DNA from: Ruminiclostridium sp.
Lineage (GTDB): Bacteria > Bacillota > Clostridia > Oscillospirales > Oscillospiraceae
Assembly: GCA_017435425.1 (NCBI GenBank)
Contig: JAFSFC010000054.1
Span: forward strand, 31,595-95,594
DNA: 64,000 nt
Reading direction: 5' to 3'
Below the pieces are notes generated by a model, which had not been told where the DNA came from, did no database searches, and saw nothing but the letters and a program-made list of their open reading frames with translations. The translations under genes were made by a program, and so were the position numbers. Below are positions 15,197 to 26,121 of this stretch, piece by piece (the stretch's first letter is position 1; each line of letters starts with the position of its first letter).

Positions 15197-15407
15197 GAAT
15201 CCCATCCGGCAATTCTGCCGTATGGGGACCCGTGGCTCGATTTGCCATCCTCGGGGGAAATGAATCCCCCCTGCGGGAACTCTGCGAGATTCACGCAGCA
15301 CCCGCTGCGGCCCGTCTGTAACGGGCTGGAAGAGCTGGCCGATGTGGCGGGGAAAAAGAAAGAGGACTGGAAGAACCAGTCCTCTTCTGTTTCGTTGGAG
15401 GGAGAAG
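15197..15407. other. Intergenic segment between the two eno tails
   Basis: About 210 bases flanked by the direct repeats. It contains the eno terminator (15361-15385) and otherwise no convincing gene. An imperfect CGGCCCGTCTGTAACGGGC hairpin lies near 15318. Origin not recognised. Confidence 0.5.
15350..15386 (-). terminator. Terminator of the glycolytic operon after eno
   Basis: AGAGGACTGG-aagaa-CCAGTCCTCT stem; the minus-strand 3' side runs TTTCTTTTT. Confidence 0.85.
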
Positions 15408-15408
15408 C

Positions 15409-18274
<2,866 letters not shown>

Positions 18275-18333
18275 AGGACCTCCTGGCTGTGGGATCCCCA
18301 CAGCCGATGATACTGATTTATCAAGAAAAAGTA

Positions 18334-19107
18334 TTATTCCTGATTTGCGATCTGAATGATCTTGAGGAAGCTCTCCACTTTCAGGGAGGCAGAGCCGATG
18401 AGGCCGCCGTCCACATCCTCTTGTGCAAGGAGAGCTTCTGCATTGTTTTCGTTCATGGAACCACCGTACTGGATGGTGGTGGAGCGGGCGATCCGGGCAC
18501 CGTAAAGCTTGCGCAGGATGCCGCGGATGGCAGAGCAGACCTCTCCTGCCTGCTCGGGGGTGGCGGTGTTGCCGGTGCCGATGGCCCAGATGGGCTCGTA
18601 GGCGATGACCACATGGCGCATCTGCTCAGGGGTGACCCCGGCCAGAGCGGTCTTGATCTGGTAGCTGATGAGCTCCAGGGTGACCCCCAGCTGGCGCTGG
18701 TCCCAGTCCTCGCCCACGCAGATGATGGGGTTCAGGCCGGCCTCCAGAGCGGCGTGGACCTTGCGGTTGACCACCAGGTCGTTTTCGCCAAAGAGATTCC
18801 GTCGTTCGCTGTGGCCCACGATGACGTACTTTACATCCAGGTCGGCCAGCATGTCAGCAGAGACCTCGCCGGTAAAGGTGCCTTCGTTGGCCCAGTGACA
18901 GTTCTGGGCGCCCACAGCGATGCGGCTGTCCTTCAGGATCTTGGATGCAGCGGGAATGTCCACATAGGGCACGCACAGGGCGATGCTGCACCGCTTGGCC
19001 CGGGGCAGGCCGGCCTTCAGTTCCTCAGCAAAGACTTTGGCCTCGGAAGGGGTCTTGAACATCTTCCAGTTGCCCGCAATGATGGTTTTACGATATTTTC
19101 TGTTCAT
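18334..19107 (-). CDS. tpiA: Triosephosphate isomerase
   Basis: A 257-residue TIM-barrel enzyme. The catalytic Lys in AGNWKM (near residue 13), His in VGHSERR (near 100) and Glu in AYEPIWAIGTG (near 170) are intact, as is YGGSMNENNA for phosphate binding. Central gene of the glycolytic operon; 25 bases separate it from pgk. Confidence 0.97.
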   Translation of the reverse strand: MNRKYRKTIIAGNWKMFKTPSEAKVFAEELKAGLPRAKRCSIALCVPYVDIPAASKILKDSRIAVGAQNCHWANEGTFTGEVSADMLADLDVKYVIVGHSERRNLFGENDLVVNRKVHAALEAGLNPIICVGEDWDQRQLGVTLELISYQIKTALAGVTPEQMRHVVIAYEPIWAIGTGNTATPEQAGEVCSAIRGILRKLYGARIARSTTIQYGGSMNENNAEALLAQEDVDGGLIGSASLKVESFLKIIQIANQE

Positions 19108-19132
19108 ATCCTTATTATCTGTTCCGAATGGA

Positions 19133-20329
19133 TCACTTATCGTTCAGGCAGACCACGCCGGGCAGGGCCAGACCCTCCAGGAACTCCAGGGAGGCACCGC
19201 CGCCGGTGGAGATGTGGGTGATCTTGTCTGCCAGGCCGGACTTTTCCACAGCAGAGGCGGAGTCGCCGCCGCCCACGATGGTGATGGCACCTTCCAGATC
19301 GGCCAGAGCCTTGGCCACAGCGTTGGTGCCTTCTGCGAAGGCGTCAAACTCGAAGACACCCATGGGACCGTTCCAGATGACGGTGCCTGCACCCTTAATG
19401 GCCTCGGAGAAGAGTTCCACGGTCTTGGGGCCGATGTCCATGCCCATCCAGCCGTCGGGGATCTGACCGGCGGTGACCACCTGGTACTCGGCATCGCCGG
19501 AGAACTCCTTGGTGATCTTGTTGTCCACGGGCAGCAGGAGCTTCACGCCCTTTTCCTTTGCCAGGGCGATCATGTTGCGGGCGTAGTTCAGGCGATCCTC
19601 GTCCAGGAGGGATTCGCCGATGTCGCCGCCCATGGCCTTCTGGAAGGTGTAAGCCATGCCGCCGCCGATGATGATGGTGTCAGCAATGTTCAGCAGATTG
19701 TTGATGACGCCGATCTTGTCGGCCACCTTAGCGCCGCCCAGGATAGAGACCAGAGGACGCTGGGGGTTTTCCAGGGCACCGCCCATGACGGCCAGCTCCT
19801 TTTCCACCAGGAAGCCTGCCACGGCGGGCATGTAGTCGGCAACACCAGCGGTGGAGGCGTGGGCACGATGGGAGCAGCCGAAGGCGTCAAAGACGAAGAT
19901 GTCGGCCAGGGAAGCCAGTTCCTTGGCGAATTCGGGGTCGTTCTTCTCCTCTTCCTTACGGAAGCGCAGGTTTTCCACCAGCATGACCTGACCGGGCTGC
20001 AGGGCAGCGGCCATCTCCTTGGTGTTGGGGCCCAGCACGTCGGTGGTCATGGGCACGGGAATGCCCATCAACTTTTCCAGGTGCTCCCGGGCGGAGTACA
20101 GGGAGTTCTCCTTCTTCCACTCGCCCTTGGGACGGCCCAGGTGGGAGGTCAGGATAACGGCGGCGTTCTGGTCCAGCAGGTAGCGGATGGTGGGGATGGT
20201 GGCGATGATACGGGTGTCGTCCAGGATCTCGCCGGTCTTCTTGTCGTAGGGAACGTTAAAGTCGCAGCGCATCAGGATCTTCTTGCCGGCGACGTCGATA
20301 TCACGAATGTTCTTCTTGTTGTAATTCAT
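19133..20329 (-). CDS. pgk: Phosphoglycerate kinase
   Basis: A 398-residue two-domain kinase making ATP and 3-phosphoglycerate. Signatures: MRCDFNVP (N-terminal substrate site), [18 protein letters not shown] near 200, [13 protein letters not shown] [11 protein letters not shown] near 325 and TIVGGGDSA near 360. The gene is second in the operon, 37 bases after trmL. The GAPDH gene usually found with pgk is not in this operon. Confidence 0.97.
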   Translation of the reverse strand: MNYNKKNIRDIDVAGKKILMRCDFNVPYDKKTGEILDDTRIIATIPTIRYLLDQNAAVILTSHLGRPKGEWKKENSLYSAREHLEKLMGIPVPMTTDVLGPNTKEMAAALQPGQVMLVENLRFRKEEEKNDPEFAKELASLADIFVFDAFGCSHRAHASTAGVADYMPAVAGFLVEKELAVMGGALENPQRPLVSILGGAKVADKIGVINNLLNIADTIIIGGGMAYTFQKAMGGDIGESLLDEDRLNYARNMIALAKEKGVKLLLPVDNKITKEFSGDAEYQVVTAGQIPDGWMGMDIGPKTVELFSEAIKGAGTVIWNGPMGVFEFDAFAEGTNAVAKALADLEGAITIVGGGDSASAVEKSGLADKITHISTGGGASLEFLEGLALPGVVCLNDK

Positions 20330-20366
20330 AGGAAAAAAGCCCCTTCTCTTTTTTTCAATGGTTGAT

Positions 20367-20870
20367 TCATTCTTCGTGGGTAATACTCTCTTGTTTCATT
20401 TCGCCCTCTCCGGTCAGGCCGGGAAAGTCCAGCTGACGGAGGGCCTCGTAGGTCACAACGGCCACAGAGTTTGCCAGGTTCAGGCTGCGGGCGTCGGGAC
20501 GCATGGGGATGCGGATACACCGATGGGCATGGGCCTCGCGGAACCACTGGGGCAGACCGGCGGTCTCTTTTCCGAAAAAGAGCCAGGAGTCCTGGGTGAA
20601 GGCTGCCTTGCTGTAGTCCTGGGGGGCCTTGGTGGTGGCCAACCACAGATCGGTGATGGTGTTTTTGCGAAACAGATCTTCCAGGTTGTCATAGACCTGG
20701 ACATCCACCATGTGCCAGTAGTCCAGACCTGCTCGCTTCACTGCCTTGTCGCTGATGTCAAACCCAAGGGGTCTGACCAGGTGCAGACGGCTGCGGGTGG
20801 CGGCGCAGGTGCGGGCGATGTTGCCGGTGTTCATGGGGATCTCCGGTTCTACGAGAACGATGTTAAGCAT
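20367..20870 (-). CDS. trmL: tRNA (cytidine(34)-2'-O)-methyltransferase
   Basis: A 167-residue SPOUT-class enzyme. The N-terminal IVLVEPEIPMNTGNIARTC and the C-terminal knot FGKETAGLP ... RIPMRPDARSLNLANSV are TrmL signatures. It methylates the wobble base of certain tRNA-Leu. Here it is the first gene of the glycolytic operon, an unusual partner, though the 37-base gap and shared promoter support co-transcription. Confidence 0.9.
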   Translation of the reverse strand: MLNIVLVEPEIPMNTGNIARTCAATRSRLHLVRPLGFDISDKAVKRAGLDYWHMVDVQVYDNLEDLFRKNTITDLWLATTKAPQDYSKAAFTQDSWLFFGKETAGLPQWFREAHAHRCIRIPMRPDARSLNLANSVAVVTYEALRQLDFPGLTGEGEMKQESITHEE

Positions 20871-20914
20871 GATATCTGTCGCCTCGATCCTTCTTTGCTG
20901 TCATTCTGATACAG

Positions 20915-20948
20915 CTTGCATTTTACTGCAAGTGGGTCTGGAATTCAA
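20915..20948 (-). promoter_or_regulatory. Promoter of the trmL-glycolysis operon with overlapping inverted repeat
   Basis: On the minus strand, TTGAAT (20948-20943), 17-base spacer, TAAAAT (20925-20920). The -10 lies in CTTGCA-N6-TGCAAG (20915-20932), a perfect 6+6 inverted repeat placed where a repressor would block initiation. Confidence 0.6.
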
Positions 20949-21120
20949 CCAAAATGTTTTGAAAAGTGAGAAAAATCCGGAAATTGAGATAAAGTATCAA
21001 ATTTCAGAGCCGATTTTTAGATAATTCGTTCCCTTTGCCTATTGGACAGTGACAAGAAAATGCAGGAAATCCGTCGTGTTGGGCGAAATGCCAAAGAACT
21101 GATGCCCCGAAAAAATGGAC
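20949..21120. other. Intergenic A+T-rich spacer between divergent units
   Basis: About 170 bases with no open frame of note and no clear RNA structure. It separates the glycolytic promoter from the promoter of the membrane protein at 21183. Confidence 0.5.
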
Positions 21121-21168
21121 TTGACAAAAGTCGTGTTATAGATTACTCTATTTTGTAGAATAATCTAT
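21121..21168 (+). promoter_or_regulatory. Promoter region with long inverted repeat
   Basis: A perfect TTGACA is at 21121-21126. The inverted repeat ATAGATTACTCTA-ttttg-TAGAATAATCTAT (21138-21168, one mismatch) overlaps the possible -10s, TACTCT (21144-21149) or TAGAAT (21156-21161). It is a likely operator of the regulator encoded at 21937. Confidence 0.65.
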
Positions 21169-21182
21169 AAAGAGGTGATAGT

Positions 21183-21947
21183 ATGAACCAAACCAACAAG
21201 GCGCTTCACGGGGCCATGGAGGACCTGCATCACATTCGATCTGTGCTGGATGGTCCGGCGGCCCTCCGGCCTCTGGCTCCCTACTTCCTGTGCACCGGGG
21301 TGGTGTGGCTGACCTATGCCGTCATCATGGCCTCCATCACTGTCCCTGACACGCTGGGATATTTGTGGCCCAATGTTTCGGCCTTTGTCTTTGAGTCCTT
21401 CGGGGCCCTCACCATGGTGGTGTACGACTATGGCAAATGGGTCATCTGGGCCTTCCTTCTGGTCCAGTGCGGCCTGTGGCAGAGAGAGAAGACCGCCCAG
21501 GCCCTGACCGGGACCGCCCGTCGGAGCCTTACCACCTGGCAGGTCTTTTTGCTCCTGTACCTGGTCTTTGTCATCGCCCTGGAGGTGGCCCGGGGTGCCG
21601 CCACCAATGAGGTGCAGATGCTTTCCGAGGGTATGTTCTACTTTTGGCAGACTGCCGGGCTGCTGCAGAACGCCCTGCCCATTCTTTTCCCGGCTCTGCC
21701 CCTGATCCTCATGGGGAACCAGTTGGAGGACAAGGCTCTCTCCCTGTGGGGCTGGCTGAGCCTGGTCTGGGGTGTGGCATTGGTTGCCATCTCCCTGTAC
21801 GGTCTGTCCTTGAATGGGACCATGATGGAGACGGGCCTGCTTTTGGTCAGTACTTTCCTGTCTCTGCTTATGGGTTTCCTGGCCCCCATCGGTCTGCTGC
21901 TGACCGCCTGGCGGCTGGGAAGGAAAGGAGAATACCATGAAACTTGA
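21183..21947 (+). CDS. Polytopic membrane protein, unknown function
   Basis: A 254-residue protein with about six membrane helices: roughly residues 33-52, 76-98, 118-138, 155-175, 185-205 and 212-238. No catalytic motif is recognised. AAAGAGGTGATA precedes the ATG. It overlaps the winged-helix regulator gene by 11 bases. Such membrane-protein/regulator pairs in Firmicutes are often self-regulated, but the function is unknown. Confidence 0.75.
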   Translation: MNQTNKALHGAMEDLHHIRSVLDGPAALRPLAPYFLCTGVVWLTYAVIMASITVPDTLGYLWPNVSAFVFESFGALTMVVYDYGKWVIWAFLLVQCGLWQREKTAQALTGTARRSLTTWQVFLLLYLVFVIALEVARGAATNEVQMLSEGMFYFWQTAGLLQNALPILFPALPLILMGNQLEDKALSLWGWLSLVWGVALVAISLYGLSLNGTMMETGLLLVSTFLSLLMGFLAPIGLLLTAWRLGRKGEYHET

Positions 21948-22290
21948 TCAGATCCCCTCTGCGTTTCAATCCCGTCTGCGGCTGTCGGTCATCGCTGCCT
22001 TGTTGACTGGCCCTCAGAACTTCCGGGCCCTTCAGGACCTCACCGGGGCAACCCCCGGCAACCTGGGCAAGCAGCTGGAGCTGCTGGAAGGAGAGGGCTA
22101 CATTCAAAGTAAGAAGGAATTCGTAGGCCGTCGGCCCAACACCACCTACACCCTTCTGCCCTTCGGCCGGGATCAGTTCGCCCAGTATGTGGCCCTGCTG
22201 GAATCTGTCCTGGCCCAGGCGGCCCCTGTGGAGGAGGAACCCGAACCGGAGCCCCTGCCCCAGGGGAAACAGGCCCCTGGATTTGCCTGA
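21937..22290 (+). CDS. Winged-helix transcriptional regulator
   Basis: A 117-residue MarR/PadR-like winged-helix protein. Residues 10-75 form the domain: RLRLSVIAALLTGPQNFRALQDLTGATPGNLGKQLELLEGEGYI followed by the wing RRPNTTYTLL. The tail is Pro/Glu-rich. It presumably senses a signal with its membrane partner and binds the inverted repeat at 21138-21168; both statements are inference. Confidence 0.8.
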   Translation: MKLDQIPSAFQSRLRLSVIAALLTGPQNFRALQDLTGATPGNLGKQLELLEGEGYIQSKKEFVGRRPNTTYTLLPFGRDQFAQYVALLESVLAQAAPVEEEPEPEPLPQGKQAPGFA

Positions 22291-22300
22291 AAGACCGTGA

Positions 22301-22334
22301 AAACCGCGCCGTTGTAGTCGGCGCGGTTTTTCTG
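22301..22334 (+). terminator. Terminator after the winged-helix gene
   Basis: ACCGCGCCG-ttgtagt-CGGCGCGGT stem followed by TTTTC. Confidence 0.9.
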
Positions 22335-22359
22335 TCCTCAAACTTGTTTGATTTTTCTG

Positions 22360-22388
22360 TTGAGAAACGGCGGCGGCTGTGCTAGAAT
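22360..22388 (+). promoter_or_regulatory. Promoter of ychF
   Basis: TTGAGA (22360-22365), 17-base spacer, TAGAAT (22383-22388). The 5' leader is about 85 bases. Confidence 0.7.
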
Positions 22389-22479
22389 TATCCTGTTGCA
22401 TTGGGTCCATTTTTAGGGCCCCCGCACCCTACATATAAAATAGGTGCCAACCGCACCCTGGAGATAAAGGAGAACCGCT

Positions 22480-23574
22480 ATGAAATTAGGTATCGTGGGT
22501 CTGCCCAACGTGGGCAAGAGCACCCTGTTCAATGCCATCACCAATGCAGGCGCAGAGTCCGCCAACTACCCCTTCTGCACCATCGATCCCAATGTGGGCA
22601 TGGTCACCGTCCCCGACGCCCGTCTGGACAAGCTGGCCGAGATCTACAACCCCAAGAAGAAGACCCCCGCCGTCATCGAGTTCGTGGACATCGCCGGTCT
22701 GGTGAAGGGCGCCTCCAAGGGCGAGGGCCTGGGCAACAAGTTCCTGGCCAACATCCGTGAGACCGACGCCATCGTCCATGTGGTCCGCTGCTTCGACGAC
22801 AGCAACATCATCCATGTGGAGGGCTCCTGCGACCCCGCCCGTGACATCGAGATCATCGACATTGAGCTCATCATGGCCGACATGGAAATGGTGGAGCGCC
22901 GCATCGACAAGGACACCAAGGCCGCCAAGGGCGACAAGAAGTTCCTCCACTCTGCCGAGGTCTTCAAGGGCCTGCTGGCCTGGCTGGGTGACGGCAAGTC
23001 CGCCCGCAGCTACCCCTGCGACCCCGAGGACATGGAGATCCTCCAGACCTCTGACCTGCTGACCCTGAAGCCCATCATCTTCGCCGCCAACATGGACGAG
23101 GAGGGCTTTAAGAACCATGAGAACAACCCCTACTACCAGGCCGTCCTGAAGGCTGCTGAGGGTGAGAATGCCCAGGTGGTGCCCATCTGCGCCAACGTGG
23201 AGGCTGACATCGCCCAGATGGACCCCGAAGACCGGGAGATCTTCCTGGAGGACCTGGGGGTGGAGGAGTCCGGTCTGGACCGTCTCATCAAGGCCAGCTA
23301 CACCCTGCTGGGCCTGATCTCCTACCTGACCGCCGGCGAGGACGAGTGCCGTGCCTGGACCATCACCCGGGGCACCAAGGCACCCAAGGCCGCCGGTAAA
23401 ATCCACACCGACTTCGAGCGTGGCTTCATCCGTGCAGAAGTGGTGGGCTTTGAGGACCTGGACGCTTGCGGCGGCTCCATGACCGCTGCCAAGGAGAAGG
23501 GCCTGGTCCGTTCCGAGGGCAAGGAGTACGTGATGCAGGACGGCGACGTGGTCCTGTTCCGCTTCAATGTCTAA
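22480..23574 (+). CDS. ychF: Redox-regulated ATPase YchF (OLA1 family)
   Basis: A 364-residue Obg-related protein that binds ATP rather than GTP. The P-loop GLPNVGKST is at residues 7-15, with DPNVG, DIAGLVKGA and a TGS domain near the C-terminus (GAKIHTDFERGFIRAEV-type sequence). It is ribosome-associated and linked to stress responses. The stop overlaps the next gene by 8 bases. Confidence 0.95.
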   Translation: MKLGIVGLPNVGKSTLFNAITNAGAESANYPFCTIDPNVGMVTVPDARLDKLAEIYNPKKKTPAVIEFVDIAGLVKGASKGEGLGNKFLANIRETDAIVHVVRCFDDSNIIHVEGSCDPARDIEIIDIELIMADMEMVERRIDKDTKAAKGDKKFLHSAEVFKGLLAWLGDGKSARSYPCDPEDMEILQTSDLLTLKPIIFAANMDEEGFKNHENNPYYQAVLKAAEGENAQVVPICANVEADIAQMDPEDREIFLEDLGVEESGLDRLIKASYTLLGLISYLTAGEDECRAWTITRGTKAPKAAGKIHTDFERGFIRAEVVGFEDLDACGGSMTAAKEKGLVRSEGKEYVMQDGDVVLFRFNV

Positions 23575-24301
23575 GACTGTTCTCATCACCGGGGCCTCCC
23601 GGGGCATCGGGGCGGAGACCGCCCGGCGGTTCGCCCGGGAGGGCTATGCCGTTGGCGTGAACTACTGCAGCTCCCAGGCCCGGGCGGAAGAACTGGTCCG
23701 GGAGCTGGAGGCCATGGGGGTGTCCGCCAAAGCCTATGGGGCGGATGTCTCCGACCGGGCCCAGGTGGATCGGATGGTTGGTGACTTCCTGTCTGACTTT
23801 GGCCATATGGATGTGCTGGTGTGCAACGCCGGCATCGCCCGGCAAGAGCTCTTCACCGACGTGACCGAGGCCCAGTGGCGGCAGATGCTGGGCATCAACC
23901 TGGACGGGGTCTTCCACTGCTGCCAGGCTGCCCTGCCGGATATGATCCGCCGGAAGTCCGGTCGGGTCATCACCCTGTCCTCCATGTGGGGCCAGGTGGG
24001 GGCCTCCTGCGAGGTGGCCTATTCCGCTGCTAAGGCGGGGGTCATCGGCCTGACAAAAGCTCTGGCCAAGGAGGTGGGTCCTTCGGGGATCACCGTCAAC
24101 TGCGTGGCCCCCGGGGTCATCGAGACCGAGATGAACGGCCTCCTGGACCAGGAGACCAAGGATGCTCTGGCGGAGGAGACCCCTCTGGAGCGGATGGGCA
24201 CCCCGGCTGACGTAGCCGAGGCCATCTGGTTTTTGGCCAGCCAGGGTGGCAGCTTCTTCACCGGTCAGGTGCTGGCCCCCAACGGCGGCTTTATCATTTA
24301 A
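23567..24301 (+). CDS. Short-chain dehydrogenase, 3-oxoacyl-ACP reductase (FabG)-like
   Basis: A 244-residue classical SDR. TGASRGIG binds NADP(H) (residues 8-15), NAG lies near 88, and the catalytic Ser is in TLSSMWG with the YSAAK Tyr/Lys pair near residue 150. It ends NGGFII. It looks like FabG, but the gene is beside ychF and not in a fatty-acid cluster, so another carbonyl substrate is possible. Confidence 0.85.
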   Translation: MSKTVLITGASRGIGAETARRFAREGYAVGVNYCSSQARAEELVRELEAMGVSAKAYGADVSDRAQVDRMVGDFLSDFGHMDVLVCNAGIARQELFTDVTEAQWRQMLGINLDGVFHCCQAALPDMIRRKSGRVITLSSMWGQVGASCEVAYSAAKAGVIGLTKALAKEVGPSGITVNCVAPGVIETEMNGLLDQETKDALAEETPLERMGTPADVAEAIWFLASQGGSFFTGQVLAPNGGFII

Positions 24302-24314
24302 TACCAGTGATTGG

Positions 24315-24346
24315 AAAGGACGAAACCTGCGGGTTTCGTCCTTTTT
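24315..24346 (+). terminator. Terminator after the SDR gene
   Basis: AAAGGACGAAACC-tgcg-GGTTTCGTCCTTT followed by TT. Confidence 0.9.
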
Positions 24347-24378
24347 CATAGTATTTTCTCCCAAACAGTCGATTCTCC

Positions 24379-24407
24379 TTGCTCTAAGCACAAAAATACG
24401 GTATCAT
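24379..24407 (+). promoter_or_regulatory. Promoter of the phospholipase-like gene
   Basis: TTGCTC (24379-24384), 17-base spacer, TATCAT (24402-24407). Confidence 0.5.
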
Positions 24408-24446
24408 GACAGTAATAATATCTTTGTAAAGACAAGGAGTGACGGC

Positions 24447-25085
24447 ATGGCAGACGGGAATACTCACATCTATTTCGGCATTGGGGTGCTGGCTGCCCTG
24501 CCGGAACGGATCAGCCAGAAGCTGGCCCGGGATATGGACGCCTTTTATCTGGGCCTTCAGGGACCGGACCCCTTGATCTTCGATCCCCGCACCCAAAAGG
24601 AAGCCCGGGGCTTCCATAAACGATGGGAAGTGGCCCTGCCCGGTCTGGTGAATGCCATGCTGTACGGCGGAGAGAGCATGTGCAGCTTTGCGGCAGGGGG
24701 ATACCTCCATTACGTCCTGGACGATATCGTCCATCCCCCCATCTGGGAATGGATGAAGGAGGGGGCCAACCACATGCGCATGGAACTGGCCCTGGACTTC
24801 ATGATCCTGGCTGAGGAGGGCATCAAAAAGATGCCCCGTCTTTTCACCCAGGGGCGGAAGCGGGTGGCCCCCTATGCTTACTTGATTCTTCCCACCGCCA
24901 CCCCCAACCAGTACCTCACCGGCCTGCGCCATATGCAGGTGACCATCGACTACCTCCGCCAGCGGGGGCCCGATAGTCTTGGACGGCTGACCCTGGCGGA
25001 AAAAGACCATGTGGCAGACCTTCGCCGCCGGGTGGACGAGGGCATCCAGCCCACAGCCGACCGGCTGGTGGAGCTCATTGGATGA
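24447..25085 (+). CDS. Zinc-dependent phospholipase C-like protein
   Basis: A 212-residue helical protein of the zinc-dependent phospholipase C/'zf-PLC' group. Candidate zinc ligands: His7 in NTHIYFG, GPDPL near residue 41, the HKRW histidine near 58, and GYLHYVLDDIVHP near 95. There is no signal peptide, so it acts in the cytoplasm or the substrate is not an extracellular lipid. Start ATG 24447 follows AAGGAG; the longer upstream frame has none. Just upstream of a coiled-coil gene. Confidence 0.75.
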   Translation: MADGNTHIYFGIGVLAALPERISQKLARDMDAFYLGLQGPDPLIFDPRTQKEARGFHKRWEVALPGLVNAMLYGGESMCSFAAGGYLHYVLDDIVHPPIWEWMKEGANHMRMELALDFMILAEEGIKKMPRLFTQGRKRVAPYAYLILPTATPNQYLTGLRHMQVTIDYLRQRGPDSLGRLTLAEKDHVADLRRRVDEGIQPTADRLVELIG

Positions 25086-25098
25086 GAAAGGAGCGGCC

Positions 25099-26046
25099 AT
25101 GGCCAACTACAGAGCACAGCTGCGGGACCTTCAGCAGAAGGCATACCAGAAAAACCATCTGGAGAACCTGGCGGCAGAACTGGAAAAGGAATACGAGGAC
25201 CTGAAGCAAAAGGTCTTCCTCTATGAGGCCCAGATGAACCAGGAGCAGGCCGACGTGGATAAGCTGGAGGGCCGCAGTCTGTCCGCCTTCTTTGCCGGCC
25301 TTCGGGGCAACAAGGAGGAGCGGCTGGACAAGGAACGCCAGGAGGCCCGGGCAGCCCGGGTGAAGTACGATATGGCTCTTCTGGAGCGAAATCAGGTGGA
25401 GGATCAGCTCCGCCGGACCCGGGAGGAACTGGCCGACCTGGAGACCATCCCTGCCCAGCGGGAAGCCATTCTGGACCAGTGGGCCCAGGCGGTGAAGGCC
25501 GTGGGCGGCGCTGCAGGCAAGGCCGTCCTGGACCTGGAGGAGAAACGGGCCTGGTATGAGGGCCAGCGCCGGGAGATCAGCGAGGCTGTGGCAGCGGGAC
25601 AGGAAGCCCTGACCCATGCTGATGGTATTTTAGATAGTCTAAACTCGGCAGATGGATGGGCCACGATGGATGTTTTTGGAGGCGGTCTGTTGTCCTCTGT
25701 GTTTAAGTATGACGCCATCGACCAGGCCCAGGCCAAGGTGGAGGGGCTGCAGCTGGCTCTGCGCCGGTTCCGGACCGAGCTGGTGGATGTCTCCGTGGAT
25801 GCTGACCTGAACTTCACCATGGATGGGACTACCCAGTTCTTTGATGTCTTCCTTGATAATATCTGCACAGATTTTCGCGTTATGGATGAGATCAACAAGT
25901 CTCAGGAACGGGTGTGGCAGGTGAAGAAAGAGATCCAGTCTCTGCAGGAACATCTGACCCAGCAGGACAGCCAGCACCAGGCCGACCTGGAACAGCTGGA
26001 CCGAGACCTGGAAGAACTGCTTTTGAACATGGAACAGGACACGTAA
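25099..26046 (+). CDS. Coiled-coil protein, unknown function
   Basis: A 315-residue, strongly charged, largely helical protein. Residues 1-135 and 260-312 have heptad-like coiled coils (LENLAAELEKEYEDLKQKV; QADLEQLDRDLEELLL). The centre (about 175-245) has a glycine-rich FGGGLLSSVFKYDAIDQA motif and conserved-looking DVFLDNI. No signal peptide or enzyme motif. It starts 13 bases after the phospholipase-like gene (AAAGGAG), hence one operon. Confidence 0.7.
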   Translation: MANYRAQLRDLQQKAYQKNHLENLAAELEKEYEDLKQKVFLYEAQMNQEQADVDKLEGRSLSAFFAGLRGNKEERLDKERQEARAARVKYDMALLERNQVEDQLRRTREELADLETIPAQREAILDQWAQAVKAVGGAAGKAVLDLEEKRAWYEGQRREISEAVAAGQEALTHADGILDSLNSADGWATMDVFGGGLLSSVFKYDAIDQAQAKVEGLQLALRRFRTELVDVSVDADLNFTMDGTTQFFDVFLDNICTDFRVMDEINKSQERVWQVKKEIQSLQEHLTQQDSQHQADLEQLDRDLEELLLNMEQDT

Positions 26047-26047
26047 A

Positions 26048-26098
26048 CAGTACGGCAGAGAGTGGCGGTTGGCCGCTCTCTGCTGTTGTACTTTTTTC
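26048..26098 (+). terminator. Terminator after the coiled-coil gene
   Basis: GGCAGAGAG.GGC...GCCGCTCTCTGC stem followed by TTGTACTTTTTT. Confidence 0.8.
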
Positions 26099-26121
26099 GG
26101 AGAAATATGGAGGGATATGCT

